Source: Candidatus Nanoarchaeia archaeon
GTDB lineage: Archaea; Nanobdellota; Nanobdellia; Woesearchaeales; CG1-02-33-12
NCBI GenBank assembly: GCA_028711925.1
Contig: JAQTRH010000043.1
Coordinates: forward strand, 1-8,397
Direction of reading: 5' to 3'
Length of the DNA: 8,397 nt
Program-made: the position numbers and the translations under genes
The notes under the pieces: model-generated
What the model saw: only the letters and a program-made list of their open reading frames with translations
Told to the model about the DNA's origin: nothing
Database searches by the model: none
In this document: one piece after another, positions 1-6,284 of the stretch
Numbering within the stretch: the stretch's first letter is position 1
Layout of the letters: the number at the start of each line of letters is the position of its first letter

Positions 1-259
1 TTAAGTAAGTTAATACTTCTGAAGAATAGGTTTCATTTCCAATATTATCAGTATTCATCAGGTAGTCTGTTTTTTGGCTATCGAATTCAGAACTTGCAGA
101 ATAAAAATCTTTTAAGATAGGGTTCAAACCGGAAAGATTAAGGAAAATTGAACCAATTATTAGAATAAAAATAATAGAAAGAAGAGCAGGAATTATTATT
201 TTTTTATTATTCCACAAAAGATTGAAACTATAACTGAAAATATCTTTTATATTAACCAT
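1..259 (-). CDS. N-terminal fragment of a membrane protein, function unknown (runs off the left edge)
   Basis: An open frame starts at ATG 259 and stays open to base 1, giving 86 codons with no stop. The protein begins MVNIKDIFSYSFNLLWNNKK, followed by a strongly hydrophobic stretch (residues about 21-43, rich in I and L) and then a polar, Ser/Asn-rich segment containing SSEFDSQKTDY and NETYSS, probably extracytoplasmic. An amphipathic N-terminal helix ending in WNNKK just before the first membrane helix recalls the multi-pass membrane proteins with six or so helices common in archaea, but I do not recognise a family and most of the protein is outside the window. The start is supported by a TATA box centred about 28 bp upstream, so the mRNA is probably leaderless. 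It lies on the same strand as, and just downstream of, the ABC operon, so read-through from that operon is also possible. Confidence 0.7.
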   Translation of the reverse strand, partial: MVNIKDIFSYSFNLLWNNKKIIIPALLSIIFILIIGSIFLNLSGLNPILKDFYSASSEFDSQKTDYLMNTDNIGNETYSSEVLTYL

Positions 260-283
260 TAATTTTAATATTTTAAATATTAT

Positions 284-291
284 TATTTAAA
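284..291 (-). promoter_or_regulatory. TATA box of the left-edge membrane protein gene
   Basis: Read on the minus strand this is TTTAAATA followed by ATA. Its centre is about 28 bp before the ATG at 259, the distance seen at the other leaderless starts in this window. A second AT-rich stretch at 271-280 is only about 17 bp from the ATG and is too close to serve. Confidence 0.6.
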
Positions 292-307
292 CTTATCGAA
301 AATTTTC

Positions 308-355
308 TTATTCATATCTTAGGGCATACTCATCAACATTCATAGCTTTTTGGTA
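308..355 (-). pseudogene. Possible permease C-terminal remnant (duplicated tail)
   Basis: Immediately after the TAA of the last permease gene, in the same frame, come 15 more codons reading YQKAMNVDEYALRYE and then TAA. The permease itself ends PVDALRYE and then TAA. The two ends match at the protein level (VD, then ALRYE, then stop) and partly at the DNA level: on the plus strand both begin ttattcata and both end catcaac, with 6 extra bases in the second copy. This could be the last piece of a deleted third permease gene, a local duplication of the gene end, or an ancestral C-terminus cut off by a new stop. The match is short, so chance is not excluded. Confidence 0.4.
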
Positions 356-1570
356 TTATTCATACCTCAAAGCATCAACCGGCTTCAGTCTTGATGCCGC
401 TTTTGCAGGAAAATAGCCGGATGCAGCTCCTACCGCAAATGAGAAAAAAAGGCATCCAACTGTAAGCCACCATGGAAAAGATGGCTTGAGAAATGAATAT
501 CCAGATGCTGCAATAATAGTTTCTCCAAGTTTTGCCAATGCAAATCCAATAATTATTCCGATGCCTCCTCCAATTAACCCCAACATTCCTGACTCAAAAA
601 AGAATATGAAAAGTATTGTGCTGTTTTTTGCGCCAATGGCCTTCATAATTCCAATCTCTTTTGTTCTTTCAAGTACAGCAGTATACATTGTATTCATTAT
701 ATTCACAGCAGCAACCAACACAGATATTCCTGCAATTATCACCAATATAGAATTAAGAATTAAAAGCACAGTTCCCATTGTTTCCATGAGGTCATCAAAA
801 GACTGGACATAAAAGTCTTCCTGCCCTTCCTCTTGTCCTTTATGCCTTCTCAATTTTTCCTGAAGTTTTTCTGCAAGTTCACTTGGGTCCTCATTTTTTT
901 CTGCCTTTACAAAAATATAGCCATACTCACCCTCCATATCAAACAAATCTCCTACAACCTCATTTGTTAGGTAAACATTTGAATCATCCTGCGGAGTTCC
1001 GACCTCTTCATAAAATCCTATAACCTCAAAATGTTCATCCTGAATATAAATTTTATCTCCAATTTTTAGTGTTTTAGAAAATATTTTATCAGGAATCATA
1101 TAGTTATACCCCAAGACAGCCTTTTTTGAATCTCCTTCTTTAAGGTTTCTTCCTTTTATTATTCCATAGCCTGCAAACGCCTCTTCAACAAGCCTTTGTT
1201 CAGATGAATCAGTGGGCATACCTGCAATAAAAACCCATTTGCCAAGCTTGTCTTTATCAATTTTAACTTCAGTTTGCTTCATCATCATCGCAGTGGCTTC
1301 TGCAACTCCTCTTTGCTTTTTTATGAAATCAAGGTCATCCTGGGTTAAGTAGATATTTCCTGAAAATGCCATATCTATTGGCATAACCATAATCTTGTCA
1401 GCACCCATATCTTCGCTCATCTGGTTCATATAATTAACAAGACCCTGTCCAAAACTCATTAAAATAAAAATAGCCATTATTCCTATAAGTATCGATAGGA
1501 TAGTAAGAAAGCTTCTGGTGAATCTTTGCCTTAAATTAGTTATAACATATTTTATTAAATCTTCTATCAT
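356..1570 (-). CDS. MacB/FtsX-type ABC transporter permease (second of a pair)
   Basis: A 404-residue membrane subunit of a type VII (MacB/LolCDE-like) ABC system. It has the standard layout: a cytoplasmic N-terminus, membrane helix 1 (about 20-40), a large extracytoplasmic MacB periplasmic-core-like domain (about 45-260), then three helices (about 265-292, 320-347, 367-386). The cytoplasmic loop after helix 2 carries ERTKEIGIMKAIGAKNSTI (301-319), the conserved coupling segment of the FtsX domain, and the C-terminus ends AASRLKPVDALRYE. It is clearly a paralogue of the neighbouring permease, sharing the GIMK-IGAKNSTI segment, but reads VAAVNIMNTM where the neighbour has the canonical GGIGIMNTM, so the two helix-2 segments have diverged. 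It starts 11 bp after the upstream permease; the AAGGGA before the ATG is at best a weak ribosome-binding site. Role: with its paralogue it should form the membrane dimer driven by the operon's ATPase. Substrate unknown. Confidence 0.9.
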   Translation of the reverse strand: MIEDLIKYVITNLRQRFTRSFLTILSILIGIMAIFILMSFGQGLVNYMNQMSEDMGADKIMVMPIDMAFSGNIYLTQDDLDFIKKQRGVAEATAMMMKQTEVKIDKDKLGKWVFIAGMPTDSSEQRLVEEAFAGYGIIKGRNLKEGDSKKAVLGYNYMIPDKIFSKTLKIGDKIYIQDEHFEVIGFYEEVGTPQDDSNVYLTNEVVGDLFDMEGEYGYIFVKAEKNEDPSELAEKLQEKLRRHKGQEEGQEDFYVQSFDDLMETMGTVLLILNSILVIIAGISVLVAAVNIMNTMYTAVLERTKEIGIMKAIGAKNSTILFIFFFESGMLGLIGGGIGIIIGFALAKLGETIIAASGYSFLKPSFPWWLTVGCLFFSFAVGAASGYFPAKAASRLKPVDALRYE

Positions 1571-1581
1571 CTTATTCCCTT

Positions 1582-2814
1582 TTATTTTGCATCTCGCAGG
1601 GCGTCAACAGGATTTAGCTTTGATGCCCTTATGGCAGGTATTACCCCAAATATTGTACCGAGTAAAAATGAGCCGAATATTGAGCCAAGGATAAGCCATA
1701 TACTTATCTCTGCCCTTATTAACTCACTTCCAAGCAAGAGCCTTCCGACAGATGCAAGGCCTGTGGCCATCGCTATTCCAAATACAGCACCCATTATTCC
1801 TCCTACACTTCCTATAAGGCCAGATTCAATAAAAAAAAGAGTAAATATCGTGCTGTTTTTAGCGCCAATTGACTTCATTATTCCTATGTCTTTTGTACGC
1901 TCAAGAACAGATGTAAACATTGTGTTCATTATCCCAATGCCGCCAACAAGAATTGATATTGCTGCAATAATATAAACAAAAAGCTGTACAGCAAATAACG
2001 CCGAGTTAATCTGGTCAATGGTTGCCTGGGGTGTCTGAACTGTGAAATCCTCCTCACCTTTTTTCACATCCCTTTCTTTTCTCAATAATTTTTCTATATC
2101 CTCATCAACTATTTTTATATCTGCATTTGGGTGAACCTGTATCATAATTATATTATATTCTTCATTAGAAATGTCCAGTACTTCTCTTAAATCATCCTCT
2201 TCCATAAAAATAAGTGCATCCACAGTAAAGCTTCCTGTTTTTTCAAGCAGTCCAACAACTTCAAATTCTTCGCCTTCTATCATTATCTTTGAACCAGTAT
2301 CTATCTTTTTTTCAAATCCTGAAAAGGCCATACTCTCTCCCGCAATACTATCACCAAGAACTACTTTTCTTTTATCTCCATCTCTTAAAAGCCTGCCTTT
2401 TTTGGCTTCAAGATCAAATGAAGATTCCATTATTTCTCTTCCGTCACCCCCTGGCATGCTTGCAACATTACCAAATATACCTTCATCTTTATACTCAACT
2501 TTGGCACTTCCTATTAACCTTCCAGCAGCAACTTTAACTCCTTTTACATTTTCAATTTTTTCAAGATTATCTTTTGTCAGTGGTTTTGCAACTCCTGTGC
2601 CAGGGGGACCTAATCCTCCGGAAGCAGTTACTGTAAGCTTGTCTGTTCCAATATCACCAAACTGCGAGCTTATCGCTACCTTAAGTCCCTGGCCTATGCT
2701 GATAAGAGAAACAACGGCTGTTATGCCTATAATTATCCCAATCATGGTAAGCCATGACCTAAGCTTTCGGTTTCTTATACCGTTAAAAGCAAATTTTGCA
2801 TAATCTATTAACAT
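1582..2814 (-). CDS. MacB/FtsX-type ABC transporter permease (first of a pair)
   Basis: A 410-residue MacB-family permease. Helix 1 lies at about 20-42 after the basic segment RNRKLRS; a large extracytoplasmic domain follows (about 45-270), with a Gly/Pro-rich stretch SGGLGPPGTG at 65-74; then helix 2 (about 272-296), helix 3 (about 323-350) and helix 4 (about 371-393). The conserved MacB signature GGIGIMNTM (291-299), followed by SVLERTKDIGIMKSIGAKN (302-320), is intact, and the protein ends IRASKLNPVDALRDAK. Two different full-length permeases in tandem with a single ATPase gene point to a heterodimeric transporter, as in LolC/LolE. The start ATG at 2814 is 21 bp after the preceding stop, with no Shine-Dalgarno sequence and no TATA box at a usable distance, so the gene is probably read from the operon transcript. 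Alternative roles are surface signalling by mechanotransmission rather than export. Confidence 0.92.
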   Translation of the reverse strand: MLIDYAKFAFNGIRNRKLRSWLTMIGIIIGITAVVSLISIGQGLKVAISSQFGDIGTDKLTVTASGGLGPPGTGVAKPLTKDNLEKIENVKGVKVAAGRLIGSAKVEYKDEGIFGNVASMPGGDGREIMESSFDLEAKKGRLLRDGDKRKVVLGDSIAGESMAFSGFEKKIDTGSKIMIEGEEFEVVGLLEKTGSFTVDALIFMEEDDLREVLDISNEEYNIIMIQVHPNADIKIVDEDIEKLLRKERDVKKGEEDFTVQTPQATIDQINSALFAVQLFVYIIAAISILVGGIGIMNTMFTSVLERTKDIGIMKSIGAKNSTIFTLFFIESGLIGSVGGIMGAVFGIAMATGLASVGRLLLGSELIRAEISIWLILGSIFGSFLLGTIFGVIPAIRASKLNPVDALRDAK

Positions 2815-2835
2815 TGTAAAAAAATAAATTTAAAA

Positions 2836-4125
2836 TTAGTTTTTGTGGCCTTTTTCCCTTTTCTTCCACCATCTGTACACAAAGTATATACTCACTCCAA
2901 CTACAATAATTATTAAAATTATCATAAACCCACTTAACCCATTGTATCCGTTAATACCATATTTTTTTGCTTCATCTTTTGTGTACGAGTCAATATAAAC
3001 TGTTTCCTCTTTTTCATAAAGATTATTGTTTGGGTCAAGGTATTTGTAGTTTAACACCAATGGAACCTTTGAATCAACTACATCTTTTATGTAAATCTTG
3101 AATTCTGCTGTTTCATAATCATCTGAATCAACATTTCCAAGGTAGACTTTTGAAGGTGATATGACTTTTATATAATCGCTTTCCTTTAACTCAACATCAA
3201 GAAGTTTTACATCTGTTGTTCCCTTATTTATGAAAGAAAAGTAAACCATGCCTGCTTGGCCTTTCATGAATACATCGCTTGAGTCAAGCAATGGCTCAAG
3301 CAATGGCTCATCACCCACAATAACACTTATAATTTCTGTTTTTGAATAGTTTGTTCCGAGCTCATCAGAATATTGTACTGTTATTGGAATCTTGTAAATA
3401 TCAGCACTTGCGTCAGGATCTGGTATAAGAGTGAAATCAACTGTTTCTGTTTTCCCAGATTCAATATTTTTTATAACCTGTTTGTTTGTAGTTCCTGAGG
3501 GTGAGAATGGAAGCTCCTCATATGTTACAGAGGTTGTTGATTGAAGCATTGTTATTAAATTTAACTCAATCTGAATATCTTTCAGGAGAGAGTCTGCCAT
3601 ATTTTCCAGATGTATACTTAATACTGCTTTCTCCCCAGGAGGCATTGGATCAGGAATATATGTCACTCTTTTGATATTTAGTATAGCATCATGTGTCCTT
3701 ATATTCACATAAAAATTGCCTGGTTTTTGCCATGCAGCTCCTTTATTTAAACTATACCTTACCGATATCTCATTTTCACCTTCAACAGCATCTTCATCAA
3801 CCTTTAAGCGATATTTTAATATGATTCCTTCGTCACCTATCTGCCTGCCCCATACACTTCCTATATTCTGTTTTGCGGTTTCTCCTGGGTCAAGGAAAAA
3901 AGGATATTTTGGGAGGATTTCAAATATAACATCCTCTGCATTTGAGGATCCTATATTCTCAATCCTGAAATTTACATCTACATAATTTCCTGGTTCTGCA
4001 GGGTCAGGATTCTGGTTTACCATTGTTACCTGTATATCAGCTGAACTTGATATTACTGCAAAACTGCTTTTTGTTAAGACCAAAAAAAATATACATAAAA
4101 CCCCAATTAATAATTCTTTTTTCAT
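2836..4125 (-). CDS. Exported, membrane-anchored S-layer/CARDB-like protein of the ABC operon
   Basis: A 429-residue protein from ATG 4125. That start is preferred over a TTG at 4143, 18 bp upstream, because a perfect GGAGGT lies four bases before the ATG and a clean signal peptide then begins at once: MKK, a hydrophobic core to about residue 17, and cleavage probably after SSFA (residue 23). The mature part is beta-rich with Ig-like repeats: repeats 1 and 2 share a PDPxxPG turn followed by an I/L-EN motif (about 40-58 and 158-176), and a third domain covers about 275-380. A single helix (about 398-418) and a basic tail, YRWWKKREKGHKN, anchor it with the body outside. It resembles COG1361 S-layer/CARDB proteins often seen beside archaeal MacB-like transporters, where it occupies the place of MacA although unrelated in sequence. 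Adaptor or substrate-capture function is inferred. It follows the ATPase stop by 14 bp. Confidence 0.85.
   Translation of the reverse strand: MKKELLIGVLCIFFLVLTKSSFAVISSSADIQVTMVNQNPDPAEPGNYVDVNFRIENIGSSNAEDVIFEILPKYPFFLDPGETAKQNIGSVWGRQIGDEGIILKYRLKVDEDAVEGENEISVRYSLNKGAAWQKPGNFYVNIRTHDAILNIKRVTYIPDPMPPGEKAVLSIHLENMADSLLKDIQIELNLITMLQSTTSVTYEELPFSPSGTTNKQVIKNIESGKTETVDFTLIPDPDASADIYKIPITVQYSDELGTNYSKTEIISVIVGDEPLLEPLLDSSDVFMKGQAGMVYFSFINKGTTDVKLLDVELKESDYIKVISPSKVYLGNVDSDDYETAEFKIYIKDVVDSKVPLVLNYKYLDPNNNLYEKEETVYIDSYTKDEAKKYGINGYNGLSGFMIILIIIVVGVSIYFVYRWWKKREKGHKN
3284..3310 (-). repeat. Exact 12-bp tandem duplication inside the S-layer-like gene
   Basis: The plus-strand unit tcaagcaatggc occurs twice in a row, followed by three more matching bases. 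In the protein this gives EPLLEPLL, a four-residue in-frame duplication at about residues 273-280, in the linker between the second and third Ig-like domains. It looks like a recent slippage event and should be length-variable between strains. Confidence 0.9.
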
Positions 4126-4129
4126 TTTT

Positions 4130-4135
4130 ACCTCC
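4130..4135 (-). promoter_or_regulatory. Strong Shine-Dalgarno site (GGAGGT) deciding the start of the S-layer-like gene
   Basis: The minus strand reads GGAGGT AAAA ATG AAA AAA. This is the only perfect ribosome-binding site I see before a gene in the window. It lies inside the longer reading frame that begins at TTG 4143 and shows the true start is the ATG at 4125. It fits an internal operon gene that cannot be leaderless. Confidence 0.85.
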
Positions 4136-4139
4136 ATTA

Positions 4140-4823
4140 TCAACTTTCTTTTATTATTATTCCATCCCTTAAATGTGCAATTTTATCTGCATACTTTGCA
4201 AGACTTTCATCATGGGTGACCATAATAATGGTTTTTCCATCTTCTTTGTTAAGTTTCCTTAAAAAATCCATTATCATCTTTCCTGTTTTTGAGTCAAGGT
4301 TTCCTGTTGGCTCGTCTGCAAGGATAACATCTGGATTGTTTGCCAATGCCCTTGCAATGGCAACACGCTGTCTTTCGCCGCCCGACATCTCTGTTGGCCT
4401 ATGGTTTATCCTGTGGCTCAGATTAACCTTGTTAAGCAGTTCCTCAGCCCTTTTATTTCTTTTATCAACAGGAACTCCTTGAAAAACCATGGCAAGAGTA
4501 ATATTTTCCTTTGCACTTATTGTATGGATTAAATTAAAGGTCTGGAATATAAAGCCGATTTTTCTTCCCCTTATCTGGGCAAGTTCTGACTCATGAAGAT
4601 GCGCAATATTTTTTCCATCAAGAAAAACCTCTCCCTTTGTCGGGATGTCAAGGCATCCGACCATGTTAACAGCAGTGCTTTTTCCTGAACCGCTTGGACC
4701 CATTATTGCAACGAACTCGCCTTTTTTTACGTCGAAGTTCATACCTCTGAGAGCATTTACATCAACATCCCCCATTCTGTAGGTTTTCCACACATTCCTA
4801 AGCTCAATTATATTCTTCTTCAT
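4140..4823 (-). CDS. ABC transporter ATPase, MacB/LolD type
   Basis: A 227-residue nucleotide-binding subunit with every catalytic element intact: Walker A GPSGSGKST (42-50), Q-loop Q94 in FIFQTFNL, ABC signature MSGGERQRVA (146-155), Walker B VILADEP (166-172, with D170 and catalytic E171), D-loop NLDSKT (175-180) and switch His204 in VTHD. The FQTFNL Q-loop region, ADEPTGNLDS and the length are typical of the LolD/MacB/FtsE group that drives FtsX-type permeases. It should be cytoplasmic, forming a homodimer under the two permeases. Its ATG (4823) lies inside the regulator gene, overlapping it by 20 nt, so translation is probably coupled; no clear Shine-Dalgarno sequence is visible. It ends in TGA 14 bp before the S-layer-like gene. 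Transport is not by substrate translocation through the membrane core if it works like other type VII systems; that is family knowledge, not seen here. Confidence 0.95.
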   Translation of the reverse strand: MKKNIIELRNVWKTYRMGDVDVNALRGMNFDVKKGEFVAIMGPSGSGKSTAVNMVGCLDIPTKGEVFLDGKNIAHLHESELAQIRGRKIGFIFQTFNLIHTISAKENITLAMVFQGVPVDKRNKRAEELLNKVNLSHRINHRPTEMSGGERQRVAIARALANNPDVILADEPTGNLDSKTGKMIMDFLRKLNKEDGKTIIMVTHDESLAKYADKIAHLRDGIIIKES

Positions 4824-5316
4824 TTTCTGTTTTTCTTACTTTCTTTATCATTTCAATAATATTCTTTACTATCTTTTCAGAAATCACAACTTCTTTATAA
4901 TAATTTTCTATTATTTTAAGTTCCTGTCTTGCTTTTTCTGACTTCTCTCTTTTATACTTGCTTATTATCAATGGCAGCTTCTTCTTTGTTGGAATGATTA
5001 TCTTTTCATATTTCCTTTTAATCAAATCAAGCGAAAATACACTCATGTTTTTTTCCATATAAAAGTAAGCCTTTCTTGAGCCGGGTTTTTTTATTCTTTT
5101 TATCAATCCAATCCTTTCTATAAGTTTTGTTGCCATGCATATGGCAGAGAGACTGTATCCTGTCTTTTTTGAGAGCTCTTCAAGCGAAATCTCATCAGGA
5201 CTTGCATAAAGAAGGGCAATTACCTCTGATGAGATTTCATCAAGGCCATTAAACCTGCAGTTCTCTGTCATAAGTTGTATAAATTCTTCCTTTGGTGTTT
5301 TAAAAGCGCTAATCAT
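4804..5316 (-). CDS. GbsR/MarR-family winged-helix transcriptional regulator (first gene of the ABC operon)
   Basis: A 170-residue DNA-binding protein. The N-terminal two thirds match the GbsR (COG1510) pattern: GLDEISSEVIALLYASPDE (24-42), a helix-turn-helix SLEELSKKTGYSLSAICMAT (44-63), recognition-helix end LIERIGLIKRI (65-75), and a wing with PGSRKAYFYM (78-87), where PGSRK-Y is the family hallmark. The rest (about 95-165) is charged and helical, ending in an acidic tail NEEEYN; this is the likely dimerisation part. It is the promoter-proximal gene of the operon and overlaps the ATPase gene by 20 nt. An inverted plus direct repeat lies between its TATA box and its ATG, so it probably represses its own operon and is released by a signal linked to the transporter. 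The ligand is unknown; bacterial GbsR responds to choline, but nothing here suggests that. Confidence 0.85.
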   Translation of the reverse strand: MISAFKTPKEEFIQLMTENCRFNGLDEISSEVIALLYASPDEISLEELSKKTGYSLSAICMATKLIERIGLIKRIKKPGSRKAYFYMEKNMSVFSLDLIKRKYEKIIIPTKKKLPLIISKYKREKSEKARQELKIIENYYKEVVISEKIVKNIIEMIKKVRKTENEEEYN

Positions 5317-5329
5317 TTTCTTATTTTTG

Positions 5330-5362
5330 AACTTTCAGTAATTTATGAAAGTTATGAAAGTT
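5330..5362 (-). promoter_or_regulatory. Probable operator: inverted repeat plus tandem direct repeat
   Basis: On the plus strand aactttca (5330-5337) is mirrored by tgaaagtt (5346-5353) across an 8-bp spacer, giving a 24-bp near-palindrome (10 of 12 positions symmetric). The right arm is repeated at once: atgaaagtt occurs at 5345-5353 and again at 5354-5362. The element lies downstream of the operon TATA box and covers the expected transcription start, the position for a repressor site. The regulator gene that follows is the obvious candidate to bind it. Confidence 0.7.
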
Positions 5363-5374
5363 AATATTTAAATG
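5361..5374 (-). promoter_or_regulatory. TATA box of the regulator-ABC transporter operon
   Basis: The minus strand reads CATTTAAATATTAA. The centre is about 52 bp before the regulator ATG, so transcription should begin near 5343 and leave a leader of roughly 27 nt. This differs from the leaderless spacing of the other promoters here. The last bases of the box touch the outer direct repeat of the operator. Confidence 0.65.
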
Positions 5375-5444
5375 TTTTGGTTTTAGAAAGATAAAAAGCA
5401 CTTAAAAAAGATTTTAGGGTTTATAGCATCAGCAAACCAAAAAG

Positions 5445-5453
5445 TTTATTAAA
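5445..5453 (+). promoter_or_regulatory. TATA box of the MBL-fold hydrolase gene
   Basis: The sequence tttattaaa, preceded by an A-rich BRE-like stretch (ccaaaaag), is centred 26 bp before the ATG at 5475. That spacing puts the transcription start at or next to the start codon, so the mRNA is probably leaderless. Between this box and the operon TATA box (about 5375-5444) I see nothing further. Confidence 0.65.
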
Positions 5454-5474
5454 TCAGAAGTTAATAATATCATT

Positions 5475-6284
5475 ATGCAGCCGCAAATAATATTTCTTGG
5501 AACAGGGGGTGACTGCTTTGTGGTTGGAAAGCAGTTAAGGGCCTCTGGAGGAATCATAATAAGAGCTAATGATATGCAGTTTCATATAGACCCTGGACCT
5601 GGTTCAGTTGTCAGGGCAATGCAGTACGATGTTAATCTAAGGGAAAATACCTGTATTTTGTTATCTCATAGCCATATTAATCATGCTTCTGATATAAATG
5701 CTGTTATAAGCTCAATGACCCACGGCGGGCTTGATAAGAAAGGCGTTTTAATAACCAACAAAACAGCTGTTGAGGGAAATGAGAACATAAGCCCGATGAT
5801 TACGCCTTACTATATGGGATGCCTTGAAAGGGTTATAACAGCTCTTCCTGACCAAAGGATAGGTGTTGGAGATATTGAGATAAAAACAACCCCAACAAAA
5901 CACGGAATAGAAAACATCGGCTTTAAGTTTGTTACACCTGATTTTACGCTTTCATATGTTTCTGACACAGTTAACTTTACCGGGCTTGCAGAATCCCACA
6001 AGGACTCTGAGATAATTATCATGAATGTTGTCAATCCCTCAGGAGTTTCTTCAAAGATAAATATGAATTCAGATGATGCGGTTGAAATAATAAAAAAAGT
6101 AAAGCCTAAGCTTGCGATAATACAGCACTTCGGGATAAAGATGATCAACGCTGACCCTATGTATGAGGCAAGAGAGATACAGAAAAAGACAGACACACAG
6201 GTTATAGCGGCCAAAGACGGAATGGTAATAAACCCTTTATCATACTCTTCATCTTTAAGGCAGAAAAAACTGGACAGTTTCTAG
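5475..6284 (+). CDS. Metallo-beta-lactamase-fold hydrolase with variant HxHxNH motif
   Basis: A 269-residue single-domain MBL-fold protein (PhnP/ElaC-like, lactamase_B_2 type) without signal peptide or membrane segment, so cytoplasmic. Family marks in order: FLGTGGDCF at 7-15, IDPGPG (38-43), the metal motif HSHINH (65-70), TKHGIENIGFKF (141-152) with H143, VSDTVNF (162-168) with D164 as the bridging ligand, and IQHFG (216-220) with H218. All histidines and the bridging Asp are present, but the Asp of HxHxDH, which binds the second metal and activates water, is Asn69. The protein could be a true hydrolase with altered metal use or one with reduced activity. Related archaeal proteins are annotated only as MBL-fold metallohydrolases; the substrate is unknown. 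The gene has its own leaderless promoter, diverges from the ABC operon and overlaps the next gene's stop tail to tail. Confidence 0.88.
   Translation: MQPQIIFLGTGGDCFVVGKQLRASGGIIIRANDMQFHIDPGPGSVVRAMQYDVNLRENTCILLSHSHINHASDINAVISSMTHGGLDKKGVLITNKTAVEGNENISPMITPYYMGCLERVITALPDQRIGVGDIEIKTTPTKHGIENIGFKFVTPDFTLSYVSDTVNFTGLAESHKDSEIIIMNVVNPSGVSSKINMNSDDAVEIIKKVKPKLAIIQHFGIKMINADPMYEAREIQKKTDTQVIAAKDGMVINPLSYSSSLRQKKLDSF

Noticed and set aside
326..343. C/D-box RNA suggested by GTTGATGAG on the minus strand
   Set aside because: No D box (CTGA), no C'/D' pair and no terminal stem nearby; the string is better explained as part of the permease-tail repeat.
260..355. Terminator after the ABC operon
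   Set aside because: No T-run longer than four on the transcribed strand and no hairpin of note; termination cannot be placed.
2171..2803. A 210-codon open frame on the plus strand opposite the first permease
   Set aside because: Ser/Pro/Leu-rich composition with no domain or promoter, lying entirely antisense to a well-supported permease gene; it is a by-product of that gene's codon pattern. The same holds for the plus-strand frames at 486-812, 1631-1975, 3716-3985 and 4216-4482.
2825..2836. AT-rich TTTTAAATTTA before the first permease as an internal promoter
   Set aside because: Its centre is only about 16 bp from the ATG, too close for an archaeal TATA box, and the gap is 21 bp within a tight operon.
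5810..6214. A 134-codon minus-strand frame inside the hydrolase gene
   Set aside because: Antisense to a gene with clear MBL motifs, no recognisable start signal or family, so treated as a shadow.
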